A stretch of DNA of 64,000 nt from Bicyclus anynana. Its lineage: Eukaryota > Arthropoda > Insecta > Lepidoptera > Nymphalidae. A program made the position numbers and the translations under genes. Positions 1 through 10,500 of this stretch are shown here, piece after piece. Position 1 is the stretch's first letter; each line of letters opens with the position of its first letter. The stretch covers positions 2,728,001 to 2,792,000 of the forward strand of contig NC_069091.1 in the NCBI RefSeq assembly GCF_947172395.1. Direction: 5' to 3'. The notes beneath the pieces were generated by a model. The model saw only the letters and a program-made list of their open reading frames with translations. It had not been told where the DNA came from and made no database searches.

Positions 1-1140
1 GTTCTCGTTCCGTCCGTGTCACATCGGCGTCCCGTCCTTTCACCCGTGACGTATGTATTACCAGCTTACGTATGTATTGTGTATGGAACGATTTTTCCAA
101 AAGTTGTCCAGTTGCGTCCGAGTCAAAACACGTTACTTAAGTAGCGACTTCTCGGACCAAGGCGCGTTTGGAACCCTCGTAACCTTAATTTTAAGTTTTC
201 GACTATTATTACTACCATTAGATTAAATTAAATTATGACATAATCATGACTTTTCAAAAGTGCTTGTAAACTAAGCTTAAATGAAATAAATGAAGTTTGA
301 ATTTTGACATTTAGCAAATACTCCAACAAATCGGTGACTTTAGAAAAATAAATCCCAAATAAAGTATTACCTTTTATCTTTTACATCAATTTTCTTTGTT
401 TTAATACTAAGTATGAAACTACAAAAGTATCTGTACATTTTTAAATACAAGCTTAAACTATGTATTGCGACTATACTAAGAATTCGTTCGTAATATTTCA
501 AATTATCAATTGTTGTTTTGTAAATAATTGCAGTTAAATTTGTTGTAGGCGTACTTCCACATTTTATTGTATACCTACCTTGATAATTGTTTTAATAAAT
601 TTGTATACCTACTTAATACCAAAATTAGCTCTCTACGAATAAAATATAACGAGGTTAAATCCAAACATCGACATAAGGTCAATGAACATAAAATAACAAC
701 GTATTCCAAAAAGATAACCTCCGTAACAATGCGATCGCCTTTAATAAATTCAAAATTATTCTTTACGAAGTAGGAGACCTTCCTGACGTTTTAGACTGAC
801 CTCTATTGCTTCTATATACAATTTGGTGTGTCCTAGATTTTGTACTTATTCGATCGTGTAAAAGTAAACTTGAATTTATCTGAAATTAAATTGAAAAAAA
901 CGCTATTTACGCCAAAAACAATGAAAATTTCGCAAACTTTGCGTCAAGTACTATTATAAATTATAATCAACTACTGCTTGAAGTACACATGAGTATTATA
1001 ATATAAATAAACTCTTATGTGCTTGTAAACTAAGCTTACTTGAAAAAAATAGGCAATGTTAAAAGTTAAGAAGGTGGAAGTTCTATAGTACGTAAAACTT
1101 TTATAGCAGAGCAAACTGCAAAGCTCTTTAATGAGAAATT
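1..1140. other. AT-rich spacer downstream of the UGT locus, no gene seen
   Basis: No open frame with protein-like character was found. Two short pieces (about 253-305 and 1017-1050) contain AAGTGCTTGTAAACTAAGC, matching the extreme 3' tail of the LINE at 59214..59625. They are probably tail-only LINE remnants. Confidence 0.5.
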
Positions 1141-1647
1141 CAATGGGGATGACAGCTAAGTTTGAGTATATTGATTTTTATGAGACATTCGGGTAAATAA
1201 GTTCAATATTAACTAATTAATACGTAAAAAACAAAGATTATCTGGATGTTTGCAAAATAAACAAGGTTATAAAATTTCAAAATCTATTAAAAATCTTTTA
1301 TCGTAATTAGATGAATATTCATACATTTTTAGCTTCCTTACATTAAAAGTGTCATTTTTCAATAGTTGAAATATAAACATTAACGCAAAAATAACAAAGA
1401 CATTTGTAATTTAGTTTGAACGCCCATACAAATCTAACGATCGTTATGACCAACGACGTCATTACTTCGTGTCATTTTGAATGGGGCGTTTTTCAGGGAT
1501 TTGTGGCAGTACCGCAAATATGACCATTTAAATCCCTGTAACTCCGAAAGTAATGATCGCAGATATCCTGCTACTTTTACAAAATTTCTTTACTATTAGC
1601 TTACTTTTAATTTATATACAATTTAAAAACTGTCATAATCCCCATTG
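1141..1647 (+). mobile_element. ~500-bp DNA element with short inverted termini, copy 1
   Basis: It begins CAATGGGGATGA and ends TCATAATCCCCATTG, forming short terminal inverted repeats. The body matches two other copies in this window (39537..40040 and 43379..43866) over its whole length. There is no coding capacity, so it is a non-autonomous (MITE-like) element of unknown superfamily. Confidence 0.75.
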
Positions 1648-2370
1648 GCACCAACTAAAGAACCATCCTCTATCATTGGATCACAAAAATTAACCACTAT
1701 TATCTAAACTTAGAGCCGGTTTCACCAATTTCTGATAAATTTCGGATAACTTATTGACATCATCTAAATATATTATAAAGAGGTAAAGTTTGTGGTTTTG
1801 TAAGGGTTTCTTTGAATCTACTAAACCGATTTTAAAAATTCTTTGGTCTTTTTGATTTAAAAACTTTGAACTAGTATCAACATAATACATACATCAACAT
1901 AATATAGATACATCAACATAATATTATAACAGAAGTTGGTGAAACCAGACCTAAATATTCTTACTATAATAATAAAAACTTATAACTAATTAACAATAAC
2001 TAAATAACAGCCTACAACTGTGATATCGATCTGTATTCCATAGCTCGATAAGTTACCCACTTCGCAACCTTTATTAATTCGTTATTAATTTGGCTCGAAT
2101 CCTTTCGTACCCAAATACCAGTCTATCTCCTAACCACAAAACAAATTCACAGTACAAATAAATCATTTAAATATAAACCCACGTTTACATATTCTGTTTT
2201 TGTATGACCACCGGATAAAATGTCAGAAAGCATTTTTCCAGCGCCATCATTATATCCATGTCAATTGTGGATTGAATTTTTTACAAGTAGGTAGTCCACC
2301 TAATGGCAAGTCAAACTTCATCGCCCGTAAACAGAATAACAATTCGAAGGCATGTAAGGCGCATGAGCCA

Positions 2371-2688
2371 GTTTTTTTTTATTCTTTACAAGTTAGCCCT
2401 TGACTACATTGTCACCTGATGGTAAGTGATGCAGTCTAAGATGGAAGCGGGCTAACTTGTTAGGAGGAGGATAAAATTCCACACCCCTTTTCGGTTTCTA
2501 CACGACATCGTACCTAAACGCTAAATCGCTTGGCGGTACGTCTTTGTCGGTAGGGTGGTAACTAGTCACGGCTGAAGCTTCCACCAGCCAGACCAATTAA
2601 GAAAATCTCAATCTGCCCAGCCGGGGATCGAACCCAGGACATCCGTTTTTTAATCCACAACGCACTGCGCCGCGGAGGCCGTCAAAAA
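2371..2688 (-). mobile_element. tRNA-derived SINE (family 1), near full length
   Basis: On the minus strand it starts with a tRNA-like head: GGCCTCCGCGGCGCAGTGCG (A box) and GGTTCGATCCC (B box). A family-specific body follows, ending in an A-rich tail (T run at 2372-2380 on the given strand). At least nine more copies or fragments occur in the window. An RNA polymerase III-type internal promoter is implied. Confidence 0.85.
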
Positions 2689-2959
2689 TGCCCAGTGTCC
2701 ATTAACCTGAGTTATAGGTGTTACACCTCATGTGCCTGTAATTACACTGACAACTATACACTTCAAGTCACAGCAATGCTGCTTGACTATTGGCGGCAGA
2801 AGTTTGCATGGCGGTCATGGGCATGGCTTCTTCAACGACCACTACCTACAACTGCTAAAAGGGCTTGGATATTGCGCTGAGCGAATATAGGTAAATCGCA
2901 CTCGTAAATCGCACTCGTAGCCAACACGGTAAAGTACTTGTGCACTATGAAGACCACTG

Positions 2960-3190
2960 ATTAATAATAATAATAATAAAAACATTTATTCAGCCAAAAC
3001 AACATAACATAAATAAGAAAAAAAACATGAGAATTAATACTAACTTAATACTAAGGCTTCGGGTGAATGGGGCGCTGCCTCAGCTCTATGCTACAGCTAA
3101 GTAACTGTAGCGCTGATTTTCAGGCATGACCCCAGGGTAATGATTAATTTTACTAATCCAATTCGTGTTATGTGTACCGGTTGAAAAGAC
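2960..3190 (-). mobile_element. LINE 3' end with (TTA)n tail
   Basis: On the minus strand a unique sequence ends ...GGCTGAATAAATGTTTTTATTATTATTATTA, i.e. a trinucleotide tail typical of some LINE 3' ends. No reverse-transcriptase coding region remains. Confidence 0.5.
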
Positions 3191-3570
3191 TTCCAAATTC
3201 AAACCGTTTGTTCTAAGTATGTTCTATTATATTCTGTGGTTTCTTGACGATCTTACTGATAGTCCACAAGTACTACTACCTACTTGTATATAAATATAAC
3301 TAAAAAAATTGTCTAAACAGATATCATTCGAAAACATTAAGCGTTTGTCACACGTATTCGATGTTTGATAATGTTTTAAGACATTATTATAAACGAATCG
3401 AATATAATTGAGGGCAAAGCCAGTACCTAAGAGCCCCCTCTCACTTCGGACTCAGTCGGCCGATTATAGAACAGGTATAGCGATGTATGACAGCCCGCAT
3501 ATTTGTCCAACTAAATCACGCACAATTAAAAAGTCGGCCAACTAAAAATTGTTAGTGAGCGGCCATCCTA

Positions 3571-4243
3571 AGACCTCATTTGCACGAGAGTTTTCTTTAA
3601 CGGACGTTCTATTATCAGCAAACAATTAATAACCCCTAGTACTAATTCCTTTTCTCCTTACTACAATACTATGGTGGCGGCAGATCGTTCACTTTACGGG
3701 TTGACTCGTAGTAATTATTGTTTGATTTTCCCTGTTAATTTAGTTTCCCATATATGTTAATTTTGTTATTTTATTACTCTGTTCGTTTTTGTTTCATTAT
3801 TTTATTTTACTTTGTATAAATCATATAATATGTAATCATATATAAGTTTTAAGTTAAGACACGTCACGTAGACACGTCCGTGAACACACAAAGTTTCACC
3901 TGAAAACCAGCGCCACAGCTCGCTGTGGCATCGTGCTGAGGTGGATACCTGTTTTGTCCACGACCAGGTATTTGTATGTTCTGTTTGTTTATTTTATTTT
4001 ATTTTAATACTCAAGTGTGGATAAATAAAGATATTCTATTCTATTCTATTATAGTATAAAATTAATTAAATGAAGGTATATTAATATTATATTTCCAACG
4101 CCCAAAACTGAAAATGCAACACTGCTCGAAAAAAACTCCGCGTTTTAAAAAAGCTGTCGTGTGAACATATACTTGGGAATGCATTTGTTGTATTTGAACG
4201 CTTTTTCAACGTCCGTTAAAGACTCTCGTGTGAATGGGGGCTA
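3571..4243 (+). mobile_element. MITE in the UGT 3' UTR, interrupted by another repeat
   Basis: The left terminus (GACCTCATTTGCACGAGAG, then TTAACGGAC) and right terminus (GTCCGTTAAAGACTC, then TCGTGTGAATGGGGGC) are inverted repeats. They match the intact copy at 26732..26963, as does the inner part from about 4085. A second repeat occupies about 3612-4060. CTAA/TAA-type target sequence flanks both ends. The right end is 8 nt from the UGT stop codon. Confidence 0.75.
3672..4060 (+). mobile_element. Retroelement-like repeat with TTCTA-type tail
   Basis: It starts GGCGGCAGATCGTTCACTTT and ends GATAAATAAAGATATTC followed by (TATTC)n. The same sequence occurs inverted at 13343..13541. The AATAAA plus pentanucleotide tail suggests a LINE or SINE 3' end. 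It sits inside the MITE at 3571..4243. Confidence 0.6.
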
Positions 4244-4251
4244 AGCATGCT

Positions 4252-4528
4252 TTAATGCAGCTTCTGTTTAGGCTCCTTAACAAACAGGTGTATTATTTTA
4301 GATAACAAGAACCATAGGATGATATGGATGATGATAATGGCTAGTATATACGCCGCGGCGACGTCGAGCAATGCTAGCTCGTAGAAGGCGAGCTCCCGCG
4401 CCGCGGTGTGCAGGGGGGCTGCGTGACCCCACCGGATCACACGCTCCGTCCAAAACACCGCCGTGTCGAGAGGAGACGATTCCCTGTCCTTCCACATCTT
4501 GGAGACTCGCCGTGCGTTCATACGCATT
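4252..4528 (-). CDS. UGT constant exon 4: C-terminal helix, transmembrane anchor, stop codon
   Basis: The acceptor is a pyrimidine-rich tract ending ttcag at 4529-4540. The first base, A, completes a Glu codon begun in exon 3, and 91 further residues precede TAA at 4252-4254. The typical insect UGT tail is visible: Arg-rich start (MRMNARRVSKMWKDRESSPL), then TAVFWTERVIRWGHA, then HTAARELAFYELALLDVAA. A run of about 25 hydrophobic residues (YILAIIIIHIILWFLL) is the membrane span. The short lysine-rich cytosolic tail ends KEPKQKLH. Lys at -3 and -5 fits a KxKxx di-lysine ER-retrieval signal. The exon is noticeably GC-richer than its surroundings. Candidate poly(A) signals (AATAAA read on the minus strand) lie at 3988-4003, inside a repeat inserted in the 3' UTR. 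A MITE starts 8 nt after the stop. Confidence 0.93.
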
Positions 4529-7500
4529 CTGAAATGAGTGATTGGAATACAATTTTAATTAAGTATGTGAAAAATAGCACAAAGTAATGTTATCGCCGCG
4601 TTGCAACGACTTGCGGTACGATCTACGGACGGCTTCAGTGTGCTCGTGGCGTTCGAGCCGTCCACATCTCTTGTTGTGTAATTCTTTATGTGTTACTTGG
4701 GATAGGCGGGGAGAGTGACTTGAGTGGAAAAGGGGAGTGTTACTAACAGTCAATCCTTTAACCCTACACACAACGATCACAAGTGCGTGATTTCACTCAA
4801 GTTCATACTCTGCCATTCTAGGGTCTATATTTTGGTTACAGTTTGATTCGTTAATTAAATAAATAAAAATAAAAAAAATAAAAAAATATTTATTAATCAC
4901 ACAGTAACAAATTTCTAATACAATAAAAGATTAGATCCCTGGCTCCCAAACTAGCTGTAACTGTATCTTGTTTTGTAATTAAGTTGTCCACACTCACACT
5001 GAATATCTGTGGTGGACAGTCGCAAGAAAAACTCTTTTTTCTCGGGTCCCGGGACGAAGAGAGTATGCAATACTCAATAAGTTAAATAGTTTTAATAAAA
5101 ATTACTTATATACGAGAAGGATAACCCAGAATTGCTTTTGGTTGCTGCTATAGGTATATACTTGGTTGAAAATCCCTTGGTTCGAAAGGTCTCTCTAAAT
5201 CTCATTATCCGCAAATTATTATCGGAAATAACCAACAACTAGACAAACAAATCATTCATCATGGAAGACAGAAACACTGAATCATCTTAGGTAAGTGTAG
5301 GTATATTTAGAAGCTATTTCTAAATATACCTACACTCTACAAACTTGTCTTGGCTGTTAACCAACCTTATCTTCCGCGGTTTCTAGTTTATTTTGTACCT
5401 TTGTGATACCTAAATCAAACATTGTACATGCAAGTAGGTGCCTAACTAAGTATACGCATGCATACATTTTTAATGTCATGGTTGAGCTGACATTCGCATA
5501 ATCATTACATTGGGATGGAAATTGTAAACAATTCCAGATAGGTTACAAAATAGTCAGGAAAAGAAATTCTATTCCTGAGTCTTCGAATTATGGTCAGGTC
5601 TTTTATTTTTTGGTCTTAGGTGCTAGGATGGTTTATAGATATAGAAGACTACATTTTACCTATACCTACTTAAACTTATAAGGCACTAGCTGACGCCGCG
5701 CGGTTCCACCCGCGTGGTTCCCGTTCACGTAGGAATAAAGGGATTAATATATAGCCTATAGCCATCCTCGATAAATGGGCTATCTAACACTGAATTTTTC
5801 AAATCGGACCAGTAGTTCCAGAGATTAGCGAGTTCAATCAAACAAACAAACAAACAAACTCTTCAGCTTTATTGTATTAGTATAGATTTAATGTAACGTT
5901 TAGGCGTTTCAACCCGGCCTTCAGAAGATTGCTTTTGTATTCTTCTGGACAAGGCAATAACCCTGGATACTAAGTCACGACAAGAGTGCTTTACGAAACA
6001 CAATAAGTAGGTACGAGTATATCTAGACATCAATGGTTGGCTAACATTGATACGCATTTATGAATTACCAACAATAAATAAGGTCGAGGCAGATAACTGA
6101 ACAATATCCATTTATATGGAGATTAGAGATACTCGAGTCTCGAGCAAATATTGAATAGCTTTCATGATAATAGCGAAAACGTGATCATAATATAACTCAA
6201 TTAAAGGAATTACAAGAGTCTATTGAGCACTGAGTGATTATGTGCAAGTCATTGAAGTCATACGACAAGTAGATTATTAGTTAGGAAGGTGGAATCAATA
6301 ACGTGTCATTGAATCGTGTGTGTGAGAGAGAAGCGTCTCTTTATGAAAAACTAGTCGACGTCCCGCGGTTTCACCCGCGTAGTTCTCGTTCCTGTGAGAA
6401 TACGGGTGATACAATTTTTCAAATAAGTCGACCAGTTTCAGAACCTATTCAATTCAAACGAAATGAAATCTTTCCTCTTTTTATAATATTATTGGTCCTA
6501 TAGCTTAGAACCTACCAACAGATCTCCGTTGAAATGCGTTTATGAGTTCAATACAACAATGAAACATCGAATCTACAGAAATAGTTTTTATAAACACGTT
6601 AGATCGTGATCATATAATTTTGACAGAGGGGTAACGTTTAGTGAGGCAGGTCCTAAGGTAATTGATCTAAGAACTTCGCAGATAAATAATTCAAATCAAG
6701 GCACGGCAGTATAATACCACCAACTTCCCAACTACAGGTTGTGAATTTCTTTGAAGATAAAAAAGTTCAATTTCATTGCCCTGGTTACTTCCTGGAACCA
6801 CTGCTACAATGGGGCAGCTAAAAGTATTAATAGATATATCCGTTTAGAACCGACAAACATTTGACATTGTGAAGCGGTCCTGGATAAGCCTTTATGCTAT
6901 TACAGCAATTGCTTAGGTCTAGGGGGAGCTAATATCACATCTATGGGGCACCAAAGATCATAAAATACTATTCCTGTTTTTGAGCATACGAAAGTTAAAG
7001 CAATTTCAAAATCCGTGCATTCTTAATAAACATTTGTTTTTATTAGTTCTTTGTAGTTCCCTATTACTTTGTAGTAAGGATAGAAGGTCTACAGGGGAAA
7101 GTTGCTAAGGGCACAACCTTAATTCGTCACTGTTGCGAAGGTGCTGCAAATTTGCAATTTTGACTGAGTCATCATCATATTATTGAGCGCGAAAGCCTGA
7201 CAATTTCGTAAGGCAATACCGCACAGATTCGACAAAATAATATCAACATAAATACTTAAAACCTCTTAAAACAATATACATTTATTTTTTTTTCATTTCG
7301 ATCCAAATCACTCGTTATATCATTCAGTATTTGTCTAAATATTTATTTAGATGTTTAACGACTTTTTTTGGCGCAGTTGGTAGTTAACGCTGAGGTCCTA
7401 GATTTGATTCCCAGTTGTCAGTTTGGAATTGTATATTTTTTTATTGGTGCACATGGTGGTAATAGGTTTCCGCCGTTGCTAGTTACCAAAGACGTACCAC

Positions 7501-10500
7501 ACGGCGATTTAGCGTTCCGTTCCAGTATGACGTAGCTTACAAATCGTCAGCAGTATGGGTAGGATAAACTTTTCTAAGTAACGTTAAGTAACGTTTTCTA
7601 AGTAAAAAGCTTCTTCATGTAAAACTTAAGTAACGGTAAAAGTAGTAAGTAGCAAAGAAGACTTTATTTTTCAGTGAATAAGACCGTCACTTTTGATTTA
7701 TGACGTTACTTTGACTGTTACTTGCGATGAAGAAACTGGCCGTTAGACTGCATAGTGCATAGTTACGATTACTCAAACCTTTATCAATGAAATAAGGGTG
7801 GGATTTAACGTAGACAATAGTGTGTGATTATAGATGCAGAGCGAGCCAGGATAGATGAGCTCGGTGAATATTTTTGTTTAATAATAACTTTTGACTACAA
7901 TCACCTGATGATGCGATCTAAGGAGGATGAAAAACCACACCCCTTTCGGTTTCTACACGACATCGCACCGGTAAGGTTAAGTAGCTAGGCGGTACGTCTT
8001 TGCCAGTAGGGTGGTAACTAGCCACGGCCGAACCCTTCCACCAGCCAGATCTGAACCCATCCTGGATCGAGCCCAAGACCTCCGTCTTGTCCAGTGCGCT
8101 CACCACTGCGCCACGGAGGCTGTCAAAAATATACTCGTATTTCAGAGACTGTCATTCTCAAAACACTCCGTGACGGCAAGACCACATCAAAACAAGATTG
8201 CAATGAAGGGCTTGTTATTGAATAAGAAAAAGGATAGTCATTACCAGGCACTTGACTCTCAGTTGTAGTCGATAAGAGTTGGCCTGCTCTAAAGACCTTG
8301 CGGCCTTCTCCACTGATAGGAAATCACTGGATGTCCATTAAGGCCTTATCCTACTAGCGGACGCGCAGCGAATGCGTCGCGAAAACGCCGCGGTTGCGCA
8401 GCGAAGACGTCGCTGAGGCGTGGCGAATTCGCAACGTTTACGTCGCGGTTTTGTAGCGGATTAACGATGTACAGTGTGCCTAGTGGGAGTTTTCAATATT
8501 TACATACTGTTACTATCGCGTTGACGTAAACGCGAATTTATATGGAATTGAAACAGTTGTGCAGTAGTGCCACTAGATGGCGCTGTTTCAATTCCTCAGA
8601 ATTTCGCGTTTACGTTAACGCGATAGTAACAGTATTAAACAGCCACTAGGCCCTCTGTACATTCAGTGACAAAATGGATTTTGAGGAGGAAACACTGCTG
8701 TTTTATTTATTAAAATGTATTTTAAAAAAAACAGATTTCTGGCTAAAAACTATTGTTTATATTGTTAGTATTTTTTTATCCAAACCTACAAATCATCGCA
8801 TGTTAATTTTTCGTCGTCTAGTTTGTTTGGCGTTTGTACGAGACAGTACAACATTGTGCGTCCGCAACGAATTCGCTGCGGATTCGCGACGCGTCCGTTG
8901 CGCGAACGCAACGTATCCGTGGCGCTTTGAAAACTCTTGCAATCCGCTAGTGTGATAGTTCTGTTAGTCCAATCAATAATTTGTATTTATATACTAATGA
9001 ACAGTGACAATTGTTTATTGTTTTGCGTCTGTTATTGTATTTGTTTATAACATGGGTTAATAATCTTATTATTTAAACTGAGTAGTAAATTATTGTACTT
9101 GTTACGGTACTATACTATACTATAGTTCGCATGAAGTAGGTACCTAATTTAAAGTCTCAAATGATGAAGCAAAACATCGTGAGGAAACCTGCATACTTCG
9201 TGTGTGAAGTCTGCCAATCCGCATTGGGCCAGCGTGGTGGACTATTGGCCTAACCCCTCTCATTCTGAGAAGAGACTCGAGCTCAGCAGAGAAACAAATA
9301 TGGGTTGAAAATGACGAGGTACCAATTTATACAAAATTACAAGTCCTCCTTTGTGACGGGTTTCTCGGACTCCTTGACCTCGGTCCTTAACCTTTGTGAA
9401 ACAATACTTTGTCACCGGACTGTATACTTATACATTATTGTCCTGATTTACATCAAAATACTTATTGATAATCAATATAAATTATCAATCGGAAGGAGGA
9501 ATTCGTACCCTGCCCGGGGTTACTGCTCTCTTTTACTCCACATACCTACGCTACTATCTTCATACATATATTTTTAGGGAAATTCCTGAAGAATAATCTT
9601 TTAAACATAAAAATGAAACCGATTTGAAGGACATATTTCAGTTGGTTTGATTTTAACACAAAATTATTAAACTGATTTTCATGAAAATGAAATGGGAACA
9701 TTAAATTTTAGTCCGAAGTCGCGGGCGTCCGCTAGTTAGTTAATAAATGACGAAATTATGAGGTAACAAACATAAAAAAACACATACGCGTCGAATTGAG
9801 ATAATCCACCTTTTTTTTGAAGTCGGTTAAAAAGTATACTTACTCAGCACTCAGCACGGTCTGTATCGCATCATCGAGAGCCTCTTCACTCAGGTCATAG
9901 TAAGGCACCACTTTGGCAAAGCCCGCAGCTGCCGCGGCGGCGCCGTTGGCTGGTTGGTCGCCGAAGAAAGGCACGACCACCATCGGCTTGCCGGCAGACA
10001 CCGCTTCAGTCATGCCCAGCAAGCCGCCGTGGGCGATGAAGGCGTGGATCTTGTTGTGTTCTGTGGATTCAATTATAGTTATCATAAATCATAAATCATA
10101 AATCATTTATTGCCAGAATGTGGTCATATACAGATATTGTTACATTTTAATGTTCATACACAATCTTCCTCATAGGCGTGCAAGCCGAGTACATTATTAT
10201 AATTTTTATTTACTAATATTAGAATAGTCAATTATTTATAATGTCATTTCATAAATTAAAGTCATATAACAAACATAATAAAATAAAATTAAACCAAAAT
10301 AATATTGTCAAAACATTAAGTATACATTTACATTTTATTGATATAAAATAATTTGTCATTAAGGAACTCTGCTACTGTGTAATATCCTTTATTTAAGAGT
10401 ATTTTAACCATTCTTCCTTTGAATTGCATAGCATCTAACCTTTTCAAACTCTCTGGAATATGATTGTATATCTGTATGGCCATACAATATGTGTTATTTT

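Larger units (their letters stand above)
4529..9843 (-). other. UGT intron 3 (between exons 3 and 4)
   Basis: This 5.3-kb intron is free of recognisable genes. It contains an LINE/SINE-type 3' end (4855-5080), Helitron-like copies, SINE copies, a nested CpG-rich DNA element (8343..8962) and a SINE-2 fragment (9160..9310), listed separately. About 5080-5680 and 6500-7360 show nothing I can identify. Confidence 0.8.

Noticed and set aside
8674..8955. 93-codon ORF as a gene
   Set aside because: It lies inside a DNA element with inverted ends, and its second half is translated terminal repeat. No domain was recognised.
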